Of a stretch of DNA of 64,000 bases, positions 24,590-32,971 are shown piece after piece (the stretch's first letter is position 1; each line of letters starts with the position of its first letter). The DNA is from Lutibacter agarilyticus (GTDB lineage: Bacteria; Bacteroidota; Bacteroidia; Flavobacteriales; Flavobacteriaceae). The notes beneath the pieces were generated by a model that was not told where the DNA came from, ran no database searches, and worked only from the letters and a program-made list of their open reading frames with translations. A program made the position numbers and the translations under genes. Location: positions 62,001 through 126,000 of the forward strand of contig NZ_FZNT01000004.1 in the NCBI RefSeq assembly GCF_900188235.1, written 5' to 3'.

Positions 24590-25369
24590 GTGAAACTCAA
24601 ACTAACTTATTGTATTCTTTTATTTTTTTTACTATTTACATCTTATGCTCAAGAAAAAATGGTGTCATTAACTGGTACAATTACAAGCAATTCTAAAGCA
24701 ATTGAAAATGTACATGTATATAATATTACCAAACGAATAGGCGCAGTAACAAATAATCTTGGTAAATTTCAGATAAATGCTTCATTTAAAGATACTTTAT
24801 ACGTATCATCTCTTCAATATAAAAAAACTACAGTAGTTGTAACAGCTATAAATATTGACACAAAAGAGTTAGTAATTGGGCTAACACCAGTTGTAAATGA
24901 GTTAGATGAAGTATTTTTAAGACACTTGACAGGGAATTTAAAGGCTGATATGGCCAATAAACCCAAAGACAACACCCCTAAAATTGGATATGTATATCAT
25001 AAAAAAGATTTATACAAAACACTACCACCAGACAGCTACGAAAAATCCAAACGTCCTGACGCACAATCTATAACAGATCCACTAGGCCCTTTAAGTGGTG
25101 GTGCAGGTTTACCTGATAAACGCTACCAAGCACTCTTAAAACAAAAAAGAGAATTCGCTTTACGAAAAAAATTTCCTGAAAAGTTAAAAAATGAATTTGG
25201 AATTGAGTATTTTACAAACGATTTAAAAATAAAAGAAACACAAATAAATAATTTCTTAACATATTGTGAATATTTTGAAATTTTCGAAAAATATTATAAC
25301 AACAACATATTAGAAGTTATCCAAATATTAAAAGATGAAAGCAAAACATATAATAACATTAAACGTTAA
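24590..25369 (+). CDS. secreted CarboxypepD_reg-like domain protein (copy 1)
   Basis: A 259-residue exported protein with a signal peptide (about 1-20, ending SYAQE). A carboxypeptidase-regulatory-like beta domain follows (about 25-105: SLTGTITSNSKAIENVHVYNITKRIGAVTNNLGKFQI), ending in the NELDEVFL motif that links such domains to TonB-dependent receptor plugs; here no receptor follows. The C-terminal half (about 150-255) is a helical region of unknown function with KFPEKLKNEFGIEYFTNDL. GTG at 24590 is the only start that keeps the signal peptide. It is paralogous to the next gene, which begins inside its last 12 codons. Confidence 0.78.
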   Translation: MKLKLTYCILLFFLLFTSYAQEKMVSLTGTITSNSKAIENVHVYNITKRIGAVTNNLGKFQINASFKDTLYVSSLQYKKTTVVVTAINIDTKELVIGLTPVVNELDEVFLRHLTGNLKADMANKPKDNTPKIGYVYHKKDLYKTLPPDSYEKSKRPDAQSITDPLGPLSGGAGLPDKRYQALLKQKREFALRKKFPEKLKNEFGIEYFTNDLKIKETQINNFLTYCEYFEIFEKYYNNNILEVIQILKDESKTYNNIKR

Positions 25370-26129
25370 AACAGCACTTTTAGTTCTATTACTTTTTAGC
25401 ATTGGAACAACTACTTCTTTAGTGGCACAAGAAGAAGCTGAAGTGCTACAAGGTAAAGTAAAGTATGAAGACTCTTATTTACAAGATATTAATATTATAA
25501 ATTTAAGAAGTAATTTAGGTACTTCAAGTAATTCTCATGGAATTTTCATTATTCCGGCAGTAGAAGGAGATTCTATTTTATTTTCATCTATCTCTTATCA
25601 AAACCGAATTATTGTAGTTACAGATCACCATATTCAAGATCATTTAATGACTGTTTATCTTGAGCCTGGTTTTAATGAATTAGATGAGGTTGAAATTTTA
25701 AGAAAAGTTAGGTTAGAGTTTAACAACGTAGCAGTTGATCAAAGAGCTGTTTTAGATGCTGATGAAATTTCTGTTAATTCAGCTCCTAATGTACAACAAA
25801 CATTTGATTACAATACACAATTGACAAACGGAGTAAGTTTAACAAGTATTTATAATGCTATAACCAAAAAAGCAAGAGCTAAAAAACGAAGTGAAAACGA
25901 CGAGAAAAACCATATTACACACCTACAAAATGAATTTCCTACTAAAATAAAAGCCGAATATGGCGAGGATTTTTTTACAGAATGGCTATATATTCCTGCT
26001 GATGAAATAAATCTTTTTTTAGATTTCTGCCAGGAAAACGGATTAGGTGAACTTTATGAAAGTAATGAATTTATTGTGAAAAATTTTCTTGTTTTAGAAA
26101 GTAATGAATATCTAAAACTAAAAAAATAG
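25335..26129 (+). CDS. secreted CarboxypepD_reg-like domain protein (copy 2)
   Basis: A 264-residue paralogue of the preceding gene. It has a signal peptide (about 1-31, ending LVAQE), the same beta domain (VLQGKVKYEDSYLQDINIINLRSNLGTSSNSHGIF) ending NELDEVEIL, and the same C-terminal pattern (NEFPTKIKAEYGEDFFTEWLYIPADEINLFLDFCQ). The start overlaps copy 1 by 35 nt in a different frame, indicating translational coupling. The function is unknown; the exported beta domain suggests an envelope role. A 35-nt gap separates it from the DUF6702 gene. Confidence 0.78.
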   Translation: MKAKHIITLNVKTALLVLLLFSIGTTTSLVAQEEAEVLQGKVKYEDSYLQDINIINLRSNLGTSSNSHGIFIIPAVEGDSILFSSISYQNRIIVVTDHHIQDHLMTVYLEPGFNELDEVEILRKVRLEFNNVAVDQRAVLDADEISVNSAPNVQQTFDYNTQLTNGVSLTSIYNAITKKARAKKRSENDEKNHITHLQNEFPTKIKAEYGEDFFTEWLYIPADEINLFLDFCQENGLGELYESNEFIVKNFLVLESNEYLKLKK

Positions 26130-26164
26130 CTTTAAACTTATGCTTCGTTCATTAAAGTTACCCC

Positions 26165-26662
26165 ATGAAGCTTCTTAAATACCTATCTGTTGTAATTTTA
26201 GTGCCTTTATTTGCATTCACGCTTCATAAGTACTATTTAAGTTTGTGCGAAATTGAATATGTGGAAGAACAACAATCAATTCAAATTATATTGGGTATTT
26301 TTATTGATGATCTTGAAGTTGTTTTAAATAAAGAACATCAACTAAAATTAAATTTAGGCACAGAAAATGAAGCTAAAGATACTGATGCTTATTATGAATC
26401 GTATTTAAACAGTCATTTTAAGGTAATTGTTAACAATAAATTAAGTACTTACCATTATATTGGCAAAGAATATGATGATGATATTGTTCGATTTTATCTT
26501 GAAATACAAGGTGTTGAACAACTACGGTCTATTAAAATTTTCAACAACTGCCTTACTAAAGAGTTTGAAGATCAACAAAACATTATTAAAATAAAAGTAA
26601 ACAAACTTCACAAAACATTTTATTTAGATAAAAAAAACGCTAATTGTTTGTTAAAAATTTAG
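26165..26662 (+). CDS. DUF6702-family exported protein
   Basis: 165 residues: an N-terminal signal or anchor helix (about 4-21), then HKYYLSLCEIEYVEEQQSIQIILGIFIDDLEVVL. This HK-YYLS-EIEY-Q-IFIDDLE pattern is one I know as DUF6702, typically encoded just before an M1 metallopeptidase in Flavobacteriaceae, as here. The rest is beta-rich, ending with paired cysteines far apart. It probably faces the periplasm. The function is not established. Confidence 0.78.
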   Translation: MKLLKYLSVVILVPLFAFTLHKYYLSLCEIEYVEEQQSIQIILGIFIDDLEVVLNKEHQLKLNLGTENEAKDTDAYYESYLNSHFKVIVNNKLSTYHYIGKEYDDDIVRFYLEIQGVEQLRSIKIFNNCLTKEFEDQQNIIKIKVNKLHKTFYLDKKNANCLLKI

Positions 26663-26729
26663 ACATAACTTCTAAATTTTGTTAAAAATAATTATTTTAG
26701 ATCCTTATTTTTAATTTTAACAACCCGAA

Positions 26730-28991
26730 ATGAAAAAAACGCTATTAATAGTGCTTTCTGCGCTATTTACAACCCCATTTTTTGCTCAAGAAGCTTCAAC
26801 AAAAGAAAAACAAGCTGCACATTACAATACCAGTAAATTTAAGCAGTTAAACGAGGAATTACCTACTCCTAACACGCAACATACAGCTTCTGGCGCTCCT
26901 GGATATCAATACACACAACAACAAGTTGATTACGACATGAACATTATTTTAGATGATGAACATCAACGGATTTATGGAGAAGAAACTATTACATATCACA
27001 ACAATTCTACAGATAACTTAGATTATTTGTGGGTACAGTTAGATCAAAATATGCGTGCTCCTAATTCAAAAACCCCACTTATTAATGGAAAGGGTCCAAG
27101 TGCATTGTATTCTCCTGAAAAATTTGCGAATAGTTTTATGGGAAAAACTTTTCAAGGTGGTTTTAATATTGACCATATTAAGGATGCAAATGAAAACCCA
27201 ATTGACTATATGATTAATAGCACTATGATGCGAATTAATTTATCAGCGCCAATTGCAGCCGGACAAACTTTTGTTTTTAATATAAAGTGGTGGTACAATA
27301 TTAATAACTATATGACAGATAGAGGTCGATCTGGATTTGAATTTTTTGAAGATGGAAATGCCGCTTATGCTATTGCACAGTTTTATCCACGTTTAGCAGT
27401 TTACAACAATGTTGAAGGTTGGCAACATATGCAATTTTGGGGTTCAAGTGAATTTGCCCTAGAGTTTGGAGATTTTAACGTAAATATTACAACACCAAGT
27501 GATTTTGTTTTAAATGGTACTGGAGTTCTTCAAAACCCAAAAGATGTGCTAACAAAAACACAATACAAAGCATATCAATCAGCTCAAACTTCCTTTGACA
27601 AACCAATGTTTATTGTAACTCCTGAAGAAGCATTGGAAGCTTCAAAAGAAAAAAGCAACAAAACAAAAACTTGGAAATTGTATGCCGAAAATGTACGTGA
27701 TTTTGCATTTGCAACTTCACGCAGTTATATGTGGGACGCAATGGCTGTTAAATTAGAAAATAAAACAGCAATGGCTTATTCATTGTACCCAAAAGAAGGT
27801 GGTAAATTATGGGAAGAGCATTCTACAAGAGTAGTTGCTAAAACTTTAGAAGTTTATTCTAAACATACTTTTGATTATCCTTACCCACACGCTACTTCTG
27901 TAAACGTACAAATGGGTATGGAGTACCCTATGATTTGTTTTAACTTTGGAAGAGCCGATCGTAATGGTAATTTTAGCGAACGTACTAAAAAAGGAATGAT
28001 TGGCGTAATTGTTCACGAAGTTGGTCATAACTTTTTTCCTATGATTGTAAATTCTGATGAGCGCCAATGGACTTGGATGGATGAAGGTTTAGATTCTTTT
28101 GTTGAAATTTTAGCAGAATATGAATATGATTCTGAAATGTTTCCTATGGGAAAACAACCAAAAGATATTACACGTTATATGAAAGGAGACCAAAGCAGAA
28201 TAGCTCCAATTATGTCACAAGGAGATAATGTATATAATTTTGGTGCAAACGCCTACGCAAAACCAGCTGCTGGTTTATTTATATTAAGACAAACCATTAT
28301 GGGACCTGAATTATTTGACCACGCTTTTAAAACATATGCAAAGCGTTGGGCTTTTAAACACCCTACTCCAGCTGATTTCTTTAGAACTATGGAAGATGCC
28401 TCTGCTATGGATTTAGACTGGTTTTGGAGAGGTTGGTTTTATACAACAGGAACCAATGATATTGGTATTAAAGAAGTTAAAAAATATTATGTTACCGATA
28501 CACCAACGGAACAAGCCAAAAGTATTGCAAAACGTTATGGAACAACAATTGACAGATTGCCTCCTTCATTGTATTTAGTTGCTCAAGATAGCAATGACTT
28601 TACCGAAGAACTAAAAACTAATAAACCTGAAGATTATACGGTTTTAAACGAATACATCAAACAAAATTTTTCTACTGAAGAAAAAACAAAATTAAAAGCA
28701 CCAAAATACTTTTATGAAGTCGTTTTTGAAAAACCAGGAGAGTTGGTAATGCCTCTTATTGTTGAATTTGAATATGAAGATGGCACAAAAGATCGCAAAC
28801 AATACCCAGCACAAGTTTGGAGAAAAAGCGATGCTGAAGTTACTAAATTAATTCCTTCAACTAAAGCAATTGTTAAAATTACCGTAGATCCAGATGAACA
28901 AACAGCCGATGTTGACACCAGCAACAATAGTTGGCCAAAAACAACAGAAACTGAATTTAATTCCTTCAAAAGAAATCAAATAAAAGGATAA
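26730..28991 (+). CDS. M1 family metallopeptidase (aminopeptidase N-like)
   Basis: A 753-residue secreted zinc peptidase. It has a signal peptide of about 19 residues (ending FFAQE), an N-terminal saddle-like beta domain, then the catalytic gluzincin domain with HEVGH (about 428-432) and the third zinc ligand E451 in WMDEGLDSF, exactly the HEXXH-x18-E spacing. The exopeptidase motif before it reads GMEYP (about 395), equivalent to GAMEN/GGMEY. It probably trims peptides from the periplasm or surface for nutrition. It ends at a terminator shared with the convergent transaldolase gene. Confidence 0.93.
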   Translation: MKKTLLIVLSALFTTPFFAQEASTKEKQAAHYNTSKFKQLNEELPTPNTQHTASGAPGYQYTQQQVDYDMNIILDDEHQRIYGEETITYHNNSTDNLDYLWVQLDQNMRAPNSKTPLINGKGPSALYSPEKFANSFMGKTFQGGFNIDHIKDANENPIDYMINSTMMRINLSAPIAAGQTFVFNIKWWYNINNYMTDRGRSGFEFFEDGNAAYAIAQFYPRLAVYNNVEGWQHMQFWGSSEFALEFGDFNVNITTPSDFVLNGTGVLQNPKDVLTKTQYKAYQSAQTSFDKPMFIVTPEEALEASKEKSNKTKTWKLYAENVRDFAFATSRSYMWDAMAVKLENKTAMAYSLYPKEGGKLWEEHSTRVVAKTLEVYSKHTFDYPYPHATSVNVQMGMEYPMICFNFGRADRNGNFSERTKKGMIGVIVHEVGHNFFPMIVNSDERQWTWMDEGLDSFVEILAEYEYDSEMFPMGKQPKDITRYMKGDQSRIAPIMSQGDNVYNFGANAYAKPAAGLFILRQTIMGPELFDHAFKTYAKRWAFKHPTPADFFRTMEDASAMDLDWFWRGWFYTTGTNDIGIKEVKKYYVTDTPTEQAKSIAKRYGTTIDRLPPSLYLVAQDSNDFTEELKTNKPEDYTVLNEYIKQNFSTEEKTKLKAPKYFYEVVFEKPGELVMPLIVEFEYEDGTKDRKQYPAQVWRKSDAEVTKLIPSTKAIVKITVDPDEQTADVDTSNNSWPKTTETEFNSFKRNQIKG

Positions 28992-29036
28992 AAAAAAGAG
29001 GTCGCCTAAAAATTTCTTTTTAGCTACCTCTTTTGA
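28992..29036. terminator. bidirectional terminator between M1 peptidase and tal
   Basis: AAAAGAGGT...CTAAAAA pairs with TTTTTAG...ACCTCTTTT with a small internal mismatch (CGC opposite CT). A-rich and T-rich flanks on both sides allow use on either strand for the two convergent genes. Confidence 0.7.
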
Positions 29037-29051
29037 TATTAATTTTATTAA

Positions 29052-29705
29052 TTAATTCCCTTTTTGGTAATCAGCTAAAAACTGTGCTAAACCACTATCT
29101 GTTAAAGGATGTCTTAACAATCCTGTAATTGAAGATAAAGGTCCTGTCATAACATCTGCGCCAATTTTTGCACAATCTATAACGTGCATTGTATGACGAA
29201 TAGATGCTGCTAATATTTCAGTTTCAAATCCGTAATTATCATAAATGTGTCTGATTTCAGAAATTAAATGCAATCCATCAGTTGAAATATCATCCAATCT
29301 ACCTAAAAACGGAGATACATAGGTTGCTCCTGCTTTGGCTGCTAATAAAGCTTGACCTGCAGAAAACACTAAAGTTACATTTGTTCTAATTCCTTTATCA
29401 GAAAAATATTTACACGCTTTTACACCATCAGCAATCATAGGTAATTTCACTACAATTTGAGGGTGCAATGCTGCCAACTCTTCACCTTGCTTCACCATTC
29501 CTTCAAAATCAGTTGCAATTACTTCCGCAGAAACATCACCTTCAACAATATTACAAATATCTACATAATGCTTTAAAATGTTTTCAGCACCTGTAATTCC
29601 TTCTTTAGCCATTAAAGACGGGTTTGTAGTTACACCATCTAAAATACCTAAAGCTTGTGCTTCTTTAATTTGATCTAAGTTTGCAGTATCAATAAAAAAT
29701 TTCAT
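29052..29705 (-). CDS. tal: transaldolase / fructose-6-phosphate aldolase-type protein
   Basis: A 217-residue small transaldolase of the MipB/TalC group. It begins [29 protein letters not shown], has the Schiff-base lysine in IVVKLPM (about residue 86), and carries [13 protein letters not shown] and ILAASIRH as in the family. It transfers dihydroxyacetone units between sugar phosphates in the non-oxidative pentose phosphate pathway. The subfamily includes both transaldolases and fructose-6-phosphate aldolases; the family cannot be split with confidence by eye. A TAnnTTTG box lies upstream. Confidence 0.93.
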   Translation of the reverse strand: MKFFIDTANLDQIKEAQALGILDGVTTNPSLMAKEGITGAENILKHYVDICNIVEGDVSAEVIATDFEGMVKQGEELAALHPQIVVKLPMIADGVKACKYFSDKGIRTNVTLVFSAGQALLAAKAGATYVSPFLGRLDDISTDGLHLISEIRHIYDNYGFETEILAASIRHTMHVIDCAKIGADVMTGPLSSITGLLRHPLTDSGLAQFLADYQKGN

Positions 29706-30018
29706 TCGTTGTGTTTTAATTTTAGTATAAAATAATTTTTAGCAAAAGTACTTAAATAAGAACAATTTATAGTTCATAAAACCAACTTACTAAGAAGTTC
29801 ATTTTAAAATGCAAACAAACATATATTGTTTAGTTAATTAAAAAGTTGCAATATTCAACTAAATTTGTTATATTAAAAATTTAAGAGACTGATTAACAGT
29901 AAACTCCAAATCAGCTTTCAAATCAAAACTCTACAGTAGTATTATCGCTTTCCCCCTTCTAAATCATTTACATTGTAGGTTTTACTTTGTTAAATTATAA
30001 ACTTTTAATACGATTCCA
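29706..30018. other. divergent intergenic region
   Basis: This 313-bp gap holds the tal promoter (29743-29750). On the plus strand a TAAATTTG box at 29860-29867 would give a leader of about 145 nt ahead of the small gene at 30019. The leader contains short inverted repeats (for example TACATTGTA near 29970) but no structure that I can assign. Confidence 0.4.
29743..29750 (-). promoter_or_regulatory. -7 box for tal
   Basis: The minus strand reads TACTTTTG, an exact consensus match 38-45 bp upstream of the ATG at 29705. Confidence 0.55.
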
Positions 30019-30204
30019 ATGAAAAAACTAGATTTAAAAAAAATGAAATTACCGTTATCAAAAAAGAAATATCAAAAATTAAGAGATGCCATTAAAACCC
30101 GTAAAGTAAAATGGATGGATATGTCGGTTGACTTAATGTATGCATATCAAGATTTTTGGCGTTTTCAACACCAAAGAAACATTAACAATAGTATAGACGA
30201 TTAA
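30019..30204 (+). CDS. small basic protein of unknown function
   Basis: A 61-residue protein, very lysine-rich at the N-terminus (MKKLDLKKMKLPLSKKKYQK) and ending in an aromatic-rich helix (DLMYAYQDFWRFQHQRN). It has no signal peptide or membrane helix, and I recognise no family. The charge pattern is compatible with nucleic-acid or ribosome association, but that is inference. It stands alone between divergent and convergent neighbours, with a candidate promoter at 29860-29867. Confidence 0.6.
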   Translation: MKKLDLKKMKLPLSKKKYQKLRDAIKTRKVKWMDMSVDLMYAYQDFWRFQHQRNINNSIDD

Positions 30205-30231
30205 CTTTTTGATTAAAAAAGAATCAACAAA

Positions 30232-31035
30232 CTATAATTTATAATGATTCATTAATAACTTTTCGTACATTTTATCTGGTAGGATTTTCTTTAACACAAT
30301 AGAAAATTTCTGCATAAAATCGCCAACTTTATAATGAATTTTAGGTTTTGAAGTATGCATTACCTTATAAATAGCTTTTGCCATTTCAATAGGATCTCCT
30401 CCACTATCTACGTGTGCATCCATTAAATCTAAATTTTCTTGATACACTTTTTTATAGGGTGAATTTTCAAAAACCGGCGTGTGATATCTACCTGAAGCTA
30501 TATTTGTAGCAAAATCACCAGGAGCAACGTTGGTAACTTCGACTCCAAAGTTTTTCACTTCCATTCTTATAGCTTCGGTTACAATTTCCAAGGCACCTTT
30601 TGTTGCTGAATAAATACCTCTAAAAGGCAAGCCCATATAACCTGCAATTGAAGTAACATTTATAATTAAACCGCTTTGTTGTTTTCGCATTTGTGGTAAA
30701 ACTGCCTTCATAACATCAATGGCTCCAAATAAATTGGTGTCAAAAACTTTGCGCATTTCATTGGTTGGTGTTTCTTCAATAGGTCCAGTTATACCCATTC
30801 CTGCATTATTTACCAATACATCTAACTTACCTTCAGCAGTAATAACCTCAGCAACAGCTTGGTTAATACTTTCAATATCATTCACATCTAATGCTACTAA
30901 TTTGAAAGGATGCTGTTGTATTTTTTGTGGATTTCGGCTTGTACCGTAAACAATACAACCTTTTTGAGTTAAAAATTCCCCTACTGATTTACCAATTCCA
31001 GATGAACCACCTGTAATTAAAACAACTTTTGACAT
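30232..31035 (-). CDS. SDR family oxidoreductase
   Basis: A 267-residue classical short-chain dehydrogenase. The cofactor motif is TGGSSGIGK (about 7-15). The NNAGMG motif is near 76, and the catalytic Ser...Tyr-x3-Lys is seen as NVTSIAG...YSATK (about 127-146). The C-terminal extension with YKVGDFMQKFSIVLKKILPDKMYEKLL is amphipathic, perhaps membrane-associated. NADP(H) preference and substrate are not evident. It is monocistronic. Confidence 0.9.
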   Translation of the reverse strand: MSKVVLITGGSSGIGKSVGEFLTQKGCIVYGTSRNPQKIQQHPFKLVALDVNDIESINQAVAEVITAEGKLDVLVNNAGMGITGPIEETPTNEMRKVFDTNLFGAIDVMKAVLPQMRKQQSGLIINVTSIAGYMGLPFRGIYSATKGALEIVTEAIRMEVKNFGVEVTNVAPGDFATNIASGRYHTPVFENSPYKKVYQENLDLMDAHVDSGGDPIEMAKAIYKVMHTSKPKIHYKVGDFMQKFSIVLKKILPDKMYEKLLMNHYKL

Positions 31036-31119
31036 AAATTGATTCTAAATTTAAAAGATGTAAAGGTAAAAAGTTAATTGGAAGTGAAGTAGATTTCTTA
31101 AAAAAAGAGCATAAAAAAA

Positions 31120-31213
31120 GGCAAGCTACCTACATCACACTGCTACAACCTAATACCTTTGCTGCGTTCCCGCCCTGGAGGATTCAAAGGGAGCTAGTTG
31201 TGTAGGACTTGCC
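31120..31213 (-). ncRNA. ffs: bacterial signal recognition particle RNA (4.5S type)
   Basis: On the minus strand the ends pair (GGCAAG with CTTGCC; CCTACA with TGTAGG). The apical domain contains CCAGG-GC-GGGAACGCAGCAAAGG, matching the SRP RNA helix-8 consensus (CCAGGNCNGGAANGNAGCANNGG) that binds Ffh. The 3' end runs into a T7 tract (31113-31119). At about 94 nt it is the short bacterial form without an Alu domain. A -7 box sits 6 bp before the predicted 5' end, fixing it near 31213. Confidence 0.93.
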
Positions 31214-31218
31214 AGTTG

Positions 31219-31226
31219 CAAATTTA
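31219..31226 (-). promoter_or_regulatory. -7 box for the SRP RNA gene
   Basis: The minus strand reads TAAATTTG, a perfect TAnnTTTG match placed so that transcription would begin at the RNA's 5' end (about 31213). Confidence 0.7.
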
Positions 31227-31340
31227 CAATCATTTTTTAGTATAAACAATCATTTTTTTCATATTTTTATGTAACATTTTTAAACTTCTGCTAACTAATG
31301 ATTTAGTGTAAAATCAATTATTAATCTTTAAATTATCTTA

Positions 31341-31369
31341 TTGTACTAAAACTCTATTTAGTATATTTG
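31341..31369 (+). promoter_or_regulatory. -33/-7 promoter for the DUF4199 operon
   Basis: TTG at 31341-31343 and TATATTTG at 31362-31369 are 18 bp apart, within the usual range for the Bacteroidetes primary sigma factor. The ATG follows 28 bp after the -7 box. Confidence 0.65.
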
Positions 31370-31397
31370 TTAAACAAAAATCAACTTATCAAAAATT

Positions 31398-31928
31398 ATG
31401 GAAAACCAAAAATCATCTTCAACAAGTATTATGTTAAACTACGGTTTAATTTTAGGATTCGTTTCAATATTATTAGGCGTTGCAAATTTTGCCTTTGGTG
31501 ATGTTTACGAACCACATTGGAGCATGCAAGTTGTTAGTGGTGCTGCAACTATTGCTTTAATTGTTTTAGGACTTAAAAAATTAAAAGAAAGTAACGGCAA
31601 CCTTTTAAGTTTAGGCGAAGCCTTAAAAACAGGATTAGGTATTGCGCTGGTATCAGGTGTTATTTATATCATTTACTTTTTTGTATTTGTAAACTATATT
31701 GAACCTGATTATTTTGCAAATTTAGGTAAAGTTCAAGAAGCTGCAATGCTAGAAGCTTATCCAAACTGGTCTGATGAACAAATGGAAGCCTCTTTAGAAA
31801 TGGCTCAAAAAATGTCAGGATTTGGAATGATATCAGCAATTGTTATGATTATGAGCTTATTATTTGGTTTTGTAATTTCACTAATTGCAGGTTTAATAAT
31901 GAAAAGAACAGAAGAAGACAACGAATAA
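31398..31928 (+). CDS. DUF4199 domain-containing membrane protein
   Basis: 176 residues with four hydrophobic helices (about 13-30, 42-58, 75-100, 145-168). A KTGLGIALVSGVIYIIYFFVF helix and an amphipathic AYPNWSDEQMEASLEMAQKM region before the last helix are the DUF4199 arrangement. The function is unknown. It precedes a GT2 enzyme by 15 nt, a pairing I have seen repeatedly in Flavobacteriaceae, which suggests a role in the same membrane glycan step. Confidence 0.85.
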   Translation: MENQKSSSTSIMLNYGLILGFVSILLGVANFAFGDVYEPHWSMQVVSGAATIALIVLGLKKLKESNGNLLSLGEALKTGLGIALVSGVIYIIYFFVFVNYIEPDYFANLGKVQEAAMLEAYPNWSDEQMEASLEMAQKMSGFGMISAIVMIMSLLFGFVISLIAGLIMKRTEEDNE

Positions 31929-31943
31929 AAAAGTACAACATAC

Positions 31944-32891
31944 ATGAATATATCAGTAGTTATTCCACTACTTAATGAAGACGAGTCTTTAAACGAATTA
32001 TACGATTGGATTGCAAAAGTTATGCAATCCAATCGTTATTCTTATGAAATACTTTTTATTGATGATGGTAGCACAGACAACTCTTGGGAAGTAATTCAAC
32101 GTTTATCTAAAAAAGACCCAAACGTAAAAGGGATTCGGTTTCTTCAAAATTACGGAAAATCACAAGCATTAAATGCTGGGTTTAAAGAAGTAAAAGGCGA
32201 CGTTGTTATAACTATGGACGCCGATTTACAAGATAGCCCCGATGAAATTCCTGAATTATACAACTTAATTGCAAACGAAGGTTTCGATTTAATTTCAGGA
32301 TGGAAAAAGAAACGCTACGATTCAAAAATTAGAAAAAACATTCCTTCAAAATTATTTAATGCTGCAGCACGAAAAACGTCGGGTTTAAAATTGCACGACT
32401 TTAATTGTGGTTTAAAAGCTTATAAAAAAGCAGTTGTAAAAAATGTAGATGTGCGCGGTGAAATGCACAGGTACATTCCTGTACTTGCCAAAAATGCAGG
32501 CTTCACCAAAATTGATGAAAAAGTAGTAACCCACCAAGCCCGTAAATATGGCGTTACAAAATTTGGTATTGATCGTTTTATCAATGGATTTTTAGACCTT
32601 ATTACTATTTGGTTTTTATCAAAATTTGGAAAACGACCAATGCATTTATTTGGCTTGTTAGGCACCATCATGTTTTTGTTAGGATTTTTATTCTCTTTTT
32701 ATTTAGGAATCGACAAACTATTTTTAAATCCTACAGGAAAATTAATTACGCAAAAACCTATATTTTATATTGCTTTAGTAACCATGCTTATAGGAACACA
32801 ATTCTTTTTAGCAGGTTTTTTAGGTGAAATAATTTTAAGAACAAAATCAGATACCAAACGATATTCAATATCAAAAAAAATAAATTTATAA
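31944..32891 (+). CDS. glycosyltransferase family 2, DPM/ArnC-like
   Basis: A 315-residue GT2 enzyme. The start ISVVIPLLNEDESL binds the nucleotide, IDDGSTDNS lies near 33-41, TMDADLQD (about 92-99) is the DxD metal site, and two C-terminal helices (about 229-257 and 271-292) anchor it. This is the layout of the undecaprenyl-phosphate or dolichyl-phosphate glycosyltransferases that load one sugar onto a lipid carrier. The donor sugar is unknown. It is cotranscribed with DUF4199. Confidence 0.9.
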   Translation: MNISVVIPLLNEDESLNELYDWIAKVMQSNRYSYEILFIDDGSTDNSWEVIQRLSKKDPNVKGIRFLQNYGKSQALNAGFKEVKGDVVITMDADLQDSPDEIPELYNLIANEGFDLISGWKKKRYDSKIRKNIPSKLFNAAARKTSGLKLHDFNCGLKAYKKAVVKNVDVRGEMHRYIPVLAKNAGFTKIDEKVVTHQARKYGVTKFGIDRFINGFLDLITIWFLSKFGKRPMHLFGLLGTIMFLLGFLFSFYLGIDKLFLNPTGKLITQKPIFYIALVTMLIGTQFFLAGFLGEIILRTKSDTKRYSISKKINL

Positions 32892-32941
32892 CGTTTTAGT
32901 GAAAAGAAATTTTTTATTATTTTTTTAATACTTAATAATGT

Positions 32942-32949
32942 TATTTTTG
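32942..32949 (+). promoter_or_regulatory. -7 box for the phosphohexomutase gene
   Basis: TATTTTTG, an exact consensus match 22 bp before the ATG at 32972. Confidence 0.5.
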
Positions 32950-32971
32950 TAATTATCAAAACAATATAAAC

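Larger units (their letters stand above)
31036..31397. other. intergenic region containing ffs and two divergent promoters
   Basis: This 362-bp stretch has no protein gene. It holds the SRP RNA (31120-31213), its promoter (31219-31226, minus) and the DUF4199 promoter (31341-31369, plus). The remaining A/T-rich sequence shows nothing else. Confidence 0.6.
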
